NCBI GenBank assembly: GCA_001899085.1
Contig: MKVB01000001.1
Location: forward strand, 1,153,479 to 1,217,478
DNA: 64,000 nucleotides
DNA from: Devosia sp. 66-14
Lineage (GTDB): Bacteria; Pseudomonadota; Alphaproteobacteria; Rhizobiales; Devosiaceae
Direction of reading: 5' to 3'
The notes beneath the pieces were generated by a model that did no database searches, was not told the DNA's origin, and saw only the letters and a program-made list of their open reading frames with translations. The translations under genes and the position numbers were made by a program. Positions 56,877-64,000 of this stretch are shown one piece after another (the first letter of the stretch is position 1; every line of letters begins with the position of its first letter).

Positions 56877-57233
56877 CTAGCTTCCCCGGTAAGTCGAATA
56901 TCCATACGGCGAGACGAGCAGCGGCACGTGGTAATGCGCCGCCTCGCTCATCGTGAACCGTACCGGCACCGTGTCGAGGAACGGGTTCTCGAGGTTGACC
57001 CCGATCCGCTCGAAATACTGCCCCACATGGAAAATCAGCTCATAGCTGCCCAGGTGGAAGCGGTCGCCTTCCAGCAGCGGTTGGTCCACCCGCCCGTCGG
57101 CATTGGTGTGCCCTGACCATATATGGTGCGTATGGTCGCCATGTACCATCAGCAGGTCGAGCCGCATGCCGGCGGCCGGCTTGCCGTGTGTCGTATCGAG
57201 TACGTGCGTCGTCAGGCGTGCTGAACCCGCCAT
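56877..57233 (-). CDS. uraH: 5-Hydroxyisourate hydrolase
   Basis: This transthyretin-related enzyme hydrolyses 5-hydroxyisourate, the product of PuuD, to OHCU. The 118-residue protein has the N-terminal LTTHVLDTTHGKPAAGM with a catalytic His, a GHTNADGRVDQPLL segment, and the diagnostic C-terminal tetrapeptide in YSTYRGS. It is first in the minus-strand run and divergent from the puuE-uraD fusion, whose uraD domain takes its product. Confidence 0.96.
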   Translation of the reverse strand: MAGSARLTTHVLDTTHGKPAAGMRLDLLMVHGDHTHHIWSGHTNADGRVDQPLLEGDRFHLGSYELIFHVGQYFERIGVNLENPFLDTVPVRFTMSEAAHYHVPLLVSPYGYSTYRGS

Positions 57234-57440
57234 AGTCTAGTCCCTTCACCCTGCGCGCCGGATCGCCCCCCGGCTCCCGCTTGCCGTTGAGGCATAACCC
57301 TTGGATTGCCCGACTATTGAGCATATTCGCCTCCGTTCCAAGGGGGTGCCGGGCAGAATTTTACCAACTGGTCCACTTTTGCCGGCCTTGCATCGCGGCG
57401 TGGCGCTCGTGATAAATCGGGAACCAACCATGAGGTGCCC
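57234..57440. promoter_or_regulatory. Divergent promoter region of uraH and puuE-uraD
   Basis: These 207 bases separate two divergent ureide genes and should hold both promoters. A short palindrome ACCAACTGGT is centred near 57368, in a relatively AT-rich stretch. It could be a GntR- or LysR-type half-site, but I cannot assign a regulator, and none is encoded nearby. Confidence 0.35.
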
Positions 57441-58859
57441 ATGATGCGTTATCCCCGGAACCTGCAGGGCTACGGCCCGAATCCGCCGGATGCGCAATGG
57501 CCCGGTGGGGCGCGTGTCGCGGTGCAGTTCGTCCTCAACTACGAGGAAGGCGGCGAGAACAACATCCTGCATGGCGACGCCGCCTCCGAGGCCTTTCTCG
57601 TCGATGTGATCGGCGCCGTGCCGTGGCCCGGTAAGCGGCACTGGAATGTCGAGTCGATGTACGAATACGGCGCCCGCGCCGGCTTCTGGCGGCTGCACCG
57701 GCTGTTCACCGGCCTGAACCTGCCGGTCACCGTCTATGGCGTCGCGACTGCCTTGCAGCGCTCGCCCGAGCAGGTCAAGGCCATGCTCGACGCCGACTGG
57801 GAGATCGCCAGCCACGGTCTCAAATGGATCGACTACCGGGATTACGACATCGAGCATGAGCGCGAGGATCTGCACGCCGCGATCAAGCTCCATACCGAGG
57901 TGACCGGCAGCCGCCCCACCGGCTGGTACTGCGGCCGCACCTCGGTGAACACCGTCGACCTCGCCAGCGAGGAAGGCGGCTTCACCTATGTGTCCGATAC
58001 CTATGACGACGACCTGCCCTATTACCGCGAGCATTTCGGCAGCCCGCAGCTGATCATCCCCTATTCCCTCGCCACCAATGACATGCGCTTCACCACCGCA
58101 TCCGGCTTCGCCAACGGCGAGGAATATTTCCAGCTGCTGAAGGACAGTTTCGACGTGCTCTACGCCGAGGGCGAGGCCGGCGCCCCCAAGATGATGTCGC
58201 TGGGGCTGCACTGCCGCCTCGTCGGCATGCCCGGGCGCTTTGCCGGGCTCAAGCGCTTCGTCGATTATGTCATGAGCAAGGAAAAGGTCTGGATCGCCAA
58301 GCGGATCGATATCGCCGAGCATTGGCTGCGGACCCACCCTTACGTGAAACCTGAGATCGTGCCCTCGGAACTGGCGCTCGACGATTTCACCCAGCTGTTC
58401 GGCAATGTGTTCGAGCATTCCGAATGGGTGGCGGAGCGCGCCCACAAACGCGAGATGGGCTCGGTCCACGACACGGCAACCGGCCTCCACGCCTTGATGA
58501 GCCAGGTGTTCCGCGCCGCCACCGGCGCCGAGCGGCTGGCCGTGCTGAACGCCCACCCCGATCTCGCAGGCAAGCTTGCCGCCGCCAAGCGCCTGACCTC
58601 GGAATCCGAGTCCGAGCAGGCCTCGGCCGGACTCGACGCGCTGACCGATGCCGAGCGGGCAAAGTTCGGCAACATGAACGCCGCCTATGTCGCAAAGTTC
58701 GGCTTCCCGTTCATCATCGCGGTGCGCGACAACACCAAGGCGCAGATCATGGCAGCGTTCGAAAAGCGTTTGGCCAATGAGCGCGAAGTCGAGTTCGCCA
58801 CGGCCTGTCGGCAGGTGGAGCGGATCGCGGAACTGCGGATCCGGCAGATACTGGGCTGA
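57441..58859 (+). CDS. puuE: Fused allantoinase PuuE and OHCU decarboxylase UraD
   Basis: One 472-residue protein joins two steps around allantoin. Residues 1 to about 305 are a polysaccharide-deacetylase-like, metal-independent allantoinase (RYPRNLQGYGPNPPDAQWP, VESMYEYGARAGFWRL, DWEIASHGLKWIDY, GLHCRLVGMPGR). Residues from about 315 on are OHCU decarboxylase (LFGNVFEHSEWVAERA, VLNAHPDLAGKLAAA with a conserved His, FGFPFIIAVRDN). UraD makes S-allantoin from OHCU, and PuuE opens it to allantoate. ATG 57441 follows TGAGG. The C-terminal domain would be named uraD. Confidence 0.95.
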   Translation: MMRYPRNLQGYGPNPPDAQWPGGARVAVQFVLNYEEGGENNILHGDAASEAFLVDVIGAVPWPGKRHWNVESMYEYGARAGFWRLHRLFTGLNLPVTVYGVATALQRSPEQVKAMLDADWEIASHGLKWIDYRDYDIEHEREDLHAAIKLHTEVTGSRPTGWYCGRTSVNTVDLASEEGGFTYVSDTYDDDLPYYREHFGSPQLIIPYSLATNDMRFTTASGFANGEEYFQLLKDSFDVLYAEGEAGAPKMMSLGLHCRLVGMPGRFAGLKRFVDYVMSKEKVWIAKRIDIAEHWLRTHPYVKPEIVPSELALDDFTQLFGNVFEHSEWVAERAHKREMGSVHDTATGLHALMSQVFRAATGAERLAVLNAHPDLAGKLAAAKRLTSESESEQASAGLDALTDAERAKFGNMNAAYVAKFGFPFIIAVRDNTKAQIMAAFEKRLANEREVEFATACRQVERIAELRIRQILG

Positions 58860-58887
58860 CCACTTTCCGAGAGGCCGGTGCGGGAAG

Positions 58888-58999
58888 AGTACCCCCACCC
58901 CTGTCCCCTCCCCGCAAGGGGGAGGGAGACGCCAACTCTGACATCCGTGTTTTGGTCTCCTCCCCCCTTGCGGGGGAGGGACAGGGTGGGGGGTGTTCT
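58888..58999. repeat. Palindromic repeat pair, family C
   Basis: ACCCCCACCCCTGTCCCCTC (from about 58890) with CCCCGCAAGGGGG, then CCCCCTTGCGGGGG with GGGACAGGGTGGGGGGT at the right. It lies between the fusion gene and the ArsR gene and may end the upstream transcript. Confidence 0.85.
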
Positions 59000-59060
59000 T
59001 CCCACGCCAGCCTATCGTCGCGCTCACACACCCCGCTTGACATCCGCGCACACATCTATC

Positions 59061-59076
59061 ATAACCATATCGTTAT
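59061..59076. promoter_or_regulatory. Probable ArsR-type operator
   Basis: ATAACCATATCGTTAT is palindromic at 14 of 16 positions and lies 19 bases before the ArsR-family start, in a markedly AT-rich stretch. A wider pair CATAACC (59060-59066) and GGTTATG (59087-59093) overlaps it. Autorepression is the expected mode. Confidence 0.65.
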
Positions 59077-59095
59077 ATAGCGAACAGGTTATGAA

Positions 59096-59452
59096 ATGCA
59101 GCCGAACCCGAACCAGCTCGATCTCACCTTCGCCGCCCTGGCCGATCCGACCCGGCGGGCGATTCTCGCGCGGCTCGCCGAGGGCGATGCGTCGGTGAAT
59201 GAGCTGGCGGCGCCGTTCGAGATGAGCCAGCCCGCCATTTCCAAGCACATCAAGGTGCTGGAAAATGCCGGCCTGGTGTCGCGCGGCAAGGATGCGCAGC
59301 GCCGCCCGGTGAAGATCGAGGCGCTGCCGCTGGCGGATGCCGTGGGCTGGCTCGAGAACTATCGCAAGTTCTGGGAGCAGAGCTACCAGCGGCTCGACAC
59401 CCTGCTCGACGAATTGCAGCGCTTCGCCCCGAAAGGCGACAAGAAAAACTAA
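59096..59452 (+). CDS. ArsR-family transcriptional regulator
   Basis: The 118-residue winged-helix protein reads LDLTFAALADPTRRAILARLAEGDASVNELAAPFEMSQPAISKHIKVLENAGLVSRGKDAQRR in pieces, the usual ArsR pattern. The metal-binding ELCVCDL motif is absent, so it is not a classical metalloregulator; relatives next to SRPBCC genes are common. A palindrome at 59061 suggests autoregulation. It is followed after 22 bases by an SRPBCC gene. Confidence 0.92.
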   Translation: MQPNPNQLDLTFAALADPTRRAILARLAEGDASVNELAAPFEMSQPAISKHIKVLENAGLVSRGKDAQRRPVKIEALPLADAVGWLENYRKFWEQSYQRLDTLLDELQRFAPKGDKKN

Positions 59453-59474
59453 GAAGCTCACGAGGAGACGCCCC

Positions 59475-59957
59475 ATGCAGCCGCCTTTGACCATCACCCT
59501 GCCCTCGGATCGCGAGATCGCCGTCACCCGCACCTTCAAGGCCAACGCCGACCTGGTGTTCGACTGCTGGACCATCCCGGCGCTGATCCGCCGCTGGCTG
59601 GGTCCGGCCGACTGGGTGTTCGTCACCTGCGAGTTCGATGCGCGCGTCGGCGGCAAGTGGCGCTTCGTCACCAAAGGGCCCGGCGGTTTCGAGATGGGTT
59701 CGTCCGGCGAGGTGCTGGAAATCACCCGCCCCGACTGGATCAAGACCAACGAAATCTACGACATGGACTGGACCGGCGGTCAGACCATCGTCACCAACCG
59801 CATTACCGAGGCCGATGGCATCACCACCTCGGTGGTGACCATCCTTTACGCCAACAAGGCAGCCCGCGACGGCGCCCGTGCCACCCCGATGGCCGAAGGC
59901 ATGGAGATGGGCTTCAGGCGGCTCGAGGAACTGCTGGCCGACATGCCCGCCGACTAG
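59475..59957 (+). CDS. SRPBCC (AHSA1-like) domain protein
   Basis: ATG 59475 is preceded by GAGGAG. The 160-residue START-like fold protein shows AVTRTFKANADLVFDCWTIP, IRRWLGPADWVFVTCEFDARVGGKWRF and the C-terminal EGMEMGFRRLEELLADM helix of the AHSA1 group. These proteins have a hydrophobic ligand pocket; no reaction is established. It is the second gene of the ArsR-led cluster. Confidence 0.9.
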   Translation: MQPPLTITLPSDREIAVTRTFKANADLVFDCWTIPALIRRWLGPADWVFVTCEFDARVGGKWRFVTKGPGGFEMGSSGEVLEITRPDWIKTNEIYDMDWTGGQTIVTNRITEADGITTSVVTILYANKAARDGARATPMAEGMEMGFRRLEELLADMPAD

Positions 59958-60070
59958 ACGTCCGGGGCGCCGACCGCCCCAGGCAGACCGACTTTCACTG
60001 CGACGAGCCTGGCCCTGGAGCGTTCCGCTTCCGGGAACGGGAAAATTCAACCCAACCAAGGAGACCCAAC

Positions 60071-60529
60071 ATGCCCAAGATCATGCCCTGCCTGTGGATC
60101 GACGACCGGATCGAAGAGATGGTCAATTTCTACATCGAGACCTTCAAGGACGGCGAAATCCACAAGGTCGACCACTATCCGGATGGCCGCATCATCACCA
60201 TCACCTTCCGCCTCAAGGACCAGGAGTTCATGGCGCTGAACGGCGGCCCGATGTTCAAGTTCACCGAGGCGATCTCCTTCACCATCGACTGCGACGGGCA
60301 GCAGGAAGTCGACCACTATTGGGACACCTTCACCGCCGGCGGCGGTGAGGAGAGCCAATGCGGCTGGGTGAAGGACAAGTTCGGCCTCAGCTGGCAGATC
60401 GTCCCCAAGCAGTTGGGCGAGGCCCTGGCCGGCAGCGACCGCGCCGGCGCCGGCCGCGCCATGCAGGCCATGCTGCAGATGAAGAAGATCATCGTGGCTG
60501 ACATCCAGAAGGCCTACGCCGGCAGCTGA
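60071..60529 (+). CDS. PhnB-like VOC superfamily protein
   Basis: The 152-residue protein matches the PhnB/3-demethylubiquinone-methyltransferase-like branch of the VOC fold: PCLWIDDRIEEMVNFYIETFKDGEI, FRLKDQEFMALNGGP, and GGEESQCGWVKDKFGLSWQIVP. A C-terminal QAMLQMKKIIVADIQKAYAG helix ends it. Biochemical function unknown. It lies 113 bases after the SRPBCC gene and is often found with ArsR/SRPBCC genes. Confidence 0.9.
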   Translation: MPKIMPCLWIDDRIEEMVNFYIETFKDGEIHKVDHYPDGRIITITFRLKDQEFMALNGGPMFKFTEAISFTIDCDGQQEVDHYWDTFTAGGGEESQCGWVKDKFGLSWQIVPKQLGEALAGSDRAGAGRAMQAMLQMKKIIVADIQKAYAGS

Positions 60530-60625
60530 GCCGGCCCCTTCAATTCCCCACATCGCAACGCCCTGCCCCGCGCGCCACCCGGCGCGCGGTCGGGAGCGGC
60601 TTGCCGACACTCCGGAGATCGACAA

Positions 60626-62401
60626 ATGCGTCGCCGAACTTTCCTCCTCACCGTCAGCGCGCTGGTGCTGGCCTCGGCCATCCCTGCGCTCGGCCAGCAA
60701 ACAACCTTCGACCCTGCCGCTCTTGCCGCCCTCAAGGGCAAGATCGAAGCCTCGATCGCCAAAGGCGACATGCCTGGCGCCGTCTGGCTGCTCGCCAAGG
60801 GCGACGAGGTAATCGTCGATACTGCCGGCGGCACTGCCTATGAAGGTGGCGTGCCGATGCGGCGCGACACGATTTTCCGCATCGCCTCGGTCGGCAAGGC
60901 CGTCGGCACGGCGGCGGTGATGATGCTGGTCGAGGACAAGAAACTCAGCCTCGACGAACCGGTCGACCGGCTGCTGCCCGAACTCGCGAACCGCCAGGTG
61001 CTGAAGGACCTCAAGGGCCCGATCACCGACACGGTGCCGGCCACCCGCCCGATCCTCGTCCGGGACCTGATGAACTTCACGCTCGGTTTCGGCGTGCTGT
61101 TCGACCCGACCTTGCCGATCCAGCAGGCGATCGACGCGCGCCAGCTGGTCAATGGTCCACCGGTGCCGCCGACGCCATGGACGCCGGACGAATGGCTGGC
61201 GAAGTTCGCCGAGCTGCCGCTGCTGCATCAGCCGGGCGAAACCTGGATGTACAATACCGGTTCGCTCCTGCTCGGCGTGCTGATCGCCCGCGCCTCCGGC
61301 ATGCCGCTCGAGGATTTCCTCGCCACCCGCATCTTCACCCCTCTCGGCATGGTCGATACCGGCTTCTTCGTGCCGCCGGAAAAACTCGAGCGCTTCCAGC
61401 CGGCCTATGGCGTGAACTTCGCCAGCAACGAGCAGTTCCTCGAGGATCCGGTCGATGGCGTCTGGAGCAGGCCGCCGAGCTTTCCCTCCGCCGCCGGCGG
61501 GCTGGTTTCGACGCTCGACGATTATCTCGCCTTCGCCCGCATGCTGCTCAACCGGGGCGAGTACAAGGGCACGCGCCTGCTCACCGAAGCCTCGGTGGCC
61601 GAGATGACCCGCAACCAGCTGACGCCGGAGCAGAAGCAGGATGCCGGGTTCGTTCCGGGCTTCTTCGACAAGCTCGGCTGGGGCTATGGCGTGCTGACCT
61701 ACGACACGCCCGACGACATCACACCGACGCCCGGCCGCTATGGCTGGGATGGCGGTTACGGCACCAGTTGGGCCAACGACCCGGCGACCGGGCTGATCGG
61801 CCTGATGTTCACCCAGTCGGTCCAGTATTACATCGCCTCCAACCAGTTCCGTGACTTCTGGCGCGGCGCGTTCACCGCCATCGGCGCCGAAACCAAGGGA
61901 GTGTCCGACGTGCCCGAACTCATCACCCACGACGTCGCCGTGACCCGCAGCTTCAATGCCTCGCCCGAACGCGCCTGGCGCGCCTGGACCGAGGATGCCG
62001 AAGTGATGAAGTGGTGGGGCCCGCGCCCCTGGACCAGCCCGGAAGCCCGCATGGATGTCCGCGAGGGCGGCTATTCGGTGGTGCTGATGCGCTCGCCCGA
62101 GGGGCACGATCTGTGGATGCGCTGGGAATATACCAGGGTGATCCCCAACCAGCGGCTCGAATACATCCAGAACCTCTCCGACAAGGACGGCAACCCGATC
62201 GACCCGACCAGCGTCGGCATGCCCGCCGAGTTCCCCCGCGACGTCGCGACGGTGGTGACGCTGACGCCCAAAGGCGACGTCACCGAGGTCACCGTTACCG
62301 AGCACACCACCACGTCGAAGCAGATGATGGAGTACTCGAAGATGGGGCTCGAGCAGGTGATGGACCAGATGGGGAAGAGCTTCGATGGCGCCGCAAACTG
62401 A
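60626..62401 (+). CDS. Exported beta-lactamase-like serine hydrolase fused to an SRPBCC domain
   Basis: The 591-residue protein starts with a signal peptide (MRRRTFLLTVSALVLASAIP, cleavage near ALGQ). Residues 30-420 are a class C beta-lactamase/esterase-like domain with the SxxK motif S88-V-G-K91 in FRIASVGKAVG and Y209-N in WMYNTGSLLLG. From about residue 430 an AHSA1-type SRPBCC domain follows (VAVTRSFNASPERAWRAWTE, MKWWGPRPWTSPEARMDV). A hydrolase with a normally cytosolic ligand-binding domain in an exported chain is unusual. The next gene overlaps by 17 bases. Confidence 0.9.
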   Translation: MRRRTFLLTVSALVLASAIPALGQQTTFDPAALAALKGKIEASIAKGDMPGAVWLLAKGDEVIVDTAGGTAYEGGVPMRRDTIFRIASVGKAVGTAAVMMLVEDKKLSLDEPVDRLLPELANRQVLKDLKGPITDTVPATRPILVRDLMNFTLGFGVLFDPTLPIQQAIDARQLVNGPPVPPTPWTPDEWLAKFAELPLLHQPGETWMYNTGSLLLGVLIARASGMPLEDFLATRIFTPLGMVDTGFFVPPEKLERFQPAYGVNFASNEQFLEDPVDGVWSRPPSFPSAAGGLVSTLDDYLAFARMLLNRGEYKGTRLLTEASVAEMTRNQLTPEQKQDAGFVPGFFDKLGWGYGVLTYDTPDDITPTPGRYGWDGGYGTSWANDPATGLIGLMFTQSVQYYIASNQFRDFWRGAFTAIGAETKGVSDVPELITHDVAVTRSFNASPERAWRAWTEDAEVMKWWGPRPWTSPEARMDVREGGYSVVLMRSPEGHDLWMRWEYTRVIPNQRLEYIQNLSDKDGNPIDPTSVGMPAEFPRDVATVVTLTPKGDVTEVTVTEHTTTSKQMMEYSKMGLEQVMDQMGKSFDGAAN

Positions 62402-63284
62402 ACCGGGCGCCGGCTGGCGCCGCCGCCACCTCATCCAAGGCGCCGCCGCATTGACGCTGGCGCTCGCTGCCGGCCCGGGACGGGCCCAGGAGACAAAAGT
62501 GGGAAACTACCTGAACGTCGATGGTCTCGACCTCTATTTCGAGGATCACGGCGCTGACCGCAGCCTGCCACCGGTGGTGTTGCTGCATGGCGCGCTCTAC
62601 GGCATCGAAACTGCCTGGGACGACCTGCTGCCGCGTCTTGCCGACCGGCGGGTCATTGCCATCGAGGCCCAGGGGCATGGTCACACGGCCGACCGGGCGA
62701 CGCCCTTCACCGAGGCGCAGATGGTCGCCGATGCTGCCGGTGTGCTCGACCAGCTCGGCATCGCCGGCGCCGACATCGTCGGCCATAGCATGGGCGCAAT
62801 CGCGGCGGGCGGTCTCGCCATTCGCCGGCCCGAGCTGGTCCGCAGCCTGACGCTGCTGGGGCGGAGCTTCAGCCCGGAGGGCACGATCCCCGAACTGCTG
62901 GAAATGCAGCGCAATCCGCAGCACCTGCCCTCGGCCGAACTGGCGGCGATCCTGCCGACCCAGGCGGAATTCGGCGCCTGGGCCGAGCACTATCAGCGCA
63001 CGGCGCCCAACCCGCGTGCCTTTCAGCAGGTGGCGATGAATGCACAGGCTTATGTCAGCGGCTGGCCGGGCTGGAGCCACGAGCAGCTTGCCGCCATCCC
63101 GGCCCCTGCCCTCATCGTCATAGGCGACCGCGATTTCGTGCCGCCGGCCCACGCGGCCGAGTTGGCCACGCTGTTGCCCGGCTCACAGCTTGCGATCCTG
63201 CCGGGAACCACGCACACCTCGATCTTGCGACGCGGCGCTTGGCTCGAGCCGATGTTGCGGGCACGCTGGGATCGGCTCGGCTGA
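62385..63284 (+). CDS. Exported alpha/beta hydrolase with twin-arginine signal
   Basis: The 299-residue enzyme has a Tat-like signal (WRRRHLIQGAAALTLALAAG, RR at 12-14, cleavage near GRAQ), an oxyanion HGALYG, the nucleophile Ser135 in VGHSMGAIAAGG, an acid in VIGDRDFVPP and a catalytic His in GTTHTSIL. It overlaps the fusion gene by 17 bases, so the two exported hydrolases are co-translated and may work on the same substrate outside the cytoplasm. Confidence 0.88.
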   Translation: MAPQTEPGAGWRRRHLIQGAAALTLALAAGPGRAQETKVGNYLNVDGLDLYFEDHGADRSLPPVVLLHGALYGIETAWDDLLPRLADRRVIAIEAQGHGHTADRATPFTEAQMVADAAGVLDQLGIAGADIVGHSMGAIAAGGLAIRRPELVRSLTLLGRSFSPEGTIPELLEMQRNPQHLPSAELAAILPTQAEFGAWAEHYQRTAPNPRAFQQVAMNAQAYVSGWPGWSHEQLAAIPAPALIVIGDRDFVPPAHAAELATLLPGSQLAILPGTTHTSILRRGAWLEPMLRARWDRLG

Positions 63285-63304
63285 ACGCCGGCGTTGGGGG
63301 CGAC

Positions 63305-64000
63305 ATGGACCTGACTGCTGAAACCATCCTCGCCCGGCTGCAGGAACTGCGGTCGGACGAGGAGCGGAAGAAATACCACCGCTACTTCGATTTCGAGGAC
63401 GATGCCGCCGACACCTTTATCGGCGTGCGCATGGGCCAGGTTTTCGCCCTCGCCAAGCAGGGCCTGCTGACCCCACCGGCCGAGATCGAAAAGCTGATGG
63501 AGTCCGATATCCACGAGGCCCGGGCCGCCGCCATGAGCATCATGGCCAAGCAGTATCAGGCGAAGAAGACCACGCCAGAGCGCAAACAGGAGCTGTTCGA
63601 GCTCTACCTGCGCCGGCACGACCGCATCAACAACTGGGACCTGGTCGATCTCGCGGCCTATTACGTCATCGGGCCGCATCTGCTCGAGCGCCCGCGCGAT
63701 ATCCTCTATCGGCTGGCCAGATCGGAGAACCTGTGGGAGCGGCGCACCGCCATCCTCGCCACCTTCGCATTCATCCGCCGCGGCGAGCTCGACGACACCT
63801 TCGCCATTGCCGAGCTGCTGCTCGATGACCCGGAGGATCTGGTGCTGAAGGCGGTCGGCTGGATGCTGCGCGCCACCGATACCAACCGGCCGGCGCTCAA
63901 CGCTTTCCTCGACAGGCACGCCGCACAAATGCCCCGCATCATGCTGCGCAACGCGCTCGAGCACTACGCCCCGGAGGAGCGGGCCCACTACATGGCGATG
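63305..64000 (+). CDS. DNA alkylation repair protein (AlkD-like), truncated by window end
   Basis: The first 232 residues are in the window and the frame is still open at 64000. The product is helical, HEAT-repeat-like, and contains the AlkD family signature INNWDLVDLAAYYVIG and ERRTAILATFAFIRRGE, with GVRMGQVFALAKQ near the N-terminus. AlkD glycosylases remove N3- and N7-alkylated purines. It follows the exported hydrolase by 20 bases and is probably in the same transcript. Confidence 0.88.
   Translation, partial: MDLTAETILARLQELRSDEERKKYHRYFDFEDDAADTFIGVRMGQVFALAKQGLLTPPAEIEKLMESDIHEARAAAMSIMAKQYQAKKTTPERKQELFELYLRRHDRINNWDLVDLAAYYVIGPHLLERPRDILYRLARSENLWERRTAILATFAFIRRGELDDTFAIAELLLDDPEDLVLKAVGWMLRATDTNRPALNAFLDRHAAQMPRIMLRNALEHYAPEERAHYMAM

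Noticed and set aside
57340..57440. A riboswitch or specific purine-regulator site upstream of puuE-uraD
   Set aside because: Only a short ACCAACTGGT palindrome is visible; I see no conserved riboswitch core, and no regulator gene is nearby to support a specific claim.
60047..62434. 795-codon minus-strand frame opposite the PhnB and serine hydrolase genes
   Set aside because: Shadow frame with low-complexity composition; the plus-strand genes have clear motifs and ribosome sites.

Overview
The window is GC-rich, densely coded alphaproteobacterial chromosome. Separate petA-petB-petC genes for the cytochrome bc1 complex, an FrcBCA-type sugar ABC transporter, a fused allantoinase/OHCU decarboxylase, EcfG-type promoter sequences and many palindromic intergenic repeats point to the Hyphomicrobiales, possibly a Devosia-like organism. 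That placement is inference from gene content; there is no rRNA in the window. I saw no tRNA or rRNA gene, CRISPR array, prophage or insertion sequence.

Layout. 1-5.4 kb: housekeeping genes (apt; petABC ending at a strong terminator; trmL-hemF). 5.4-11.4 kb: a secreted hypothetical protein, a stand-alone AAA ATPase, an HD-GYP protein, a small DUF1059-like protein, and a GNAT / Nudix / CCA-adding enzyme group. 11.6-12.8 kb: a decaying stretch with a frameshifted DUF4336-like gene and a beta-barrel remnant. 13-16.1 kb: a membrane-anchored winged-helix/TPR regulator, an Asp-nucleophile alpha/beta hydrolase and a Nudix hydrolase. 16.2-20.05 kb: a four-gene operon (metallophosphoesterase, murL, murD2, SMR efflux pump) that encodes the alternative L-Glu route to the D-Glu of peptidoglycan. 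20.1-27.5 kb: an AcuI-like reductase, a second TPR membrane protein, an atypical receiver, a Cys-rich secreted protein, two genes behind EcfG-type promoters (MgtC family, DUF3008), and soxR divergent from an MFS exporter with a SoxR box between them. 27.9-34.6 kb: a sugar or polyol unit (binding protein, permease, ATPase, zinc dehydrogenase, SDR) divergent from a ROK regulator, with a palindromic operator whose ends are the two -35 elements. 34.8-38.1 kb: a GGDEF-EAL protein, topoisomerase IB and a small membrane protein with an EcfG-type promoter.

38.3-58.9 kb is a purine salvage and degradation island: adenine deaminase with a CocE-like hydrolase, malate synthase G, guanine deaminase, membrane urate oxidase PuuD, a BMP-type nucleoside/purine ABC importer, XdhC/XdhB/XdhA, hydroxyisourate hydrolase and the PuuE-UraD fusion. 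Together they would import purines, deaminate adenine and guanine, oxidise (hypo)xanthine to urate and carry urate to allantoin and allantoate. Malate synthase G would use the glyoxylate released further downstream. Allantoicase and ureidoglycolate enzymes are not in the window. 59.0-64.0 kb: an ArsR-controlled cluster (SRPBCC, PhnB-like, an exported serine hydrolase fused to an SRPBCC domain, an exported alpha/beta hydrolase) followed by an AlkD-like DNA repair gene cut by the window edge.

Palindromic repeat pairs of at least three families fill many of the larger intergenic gaps, notably inside the purine and sugar operons.
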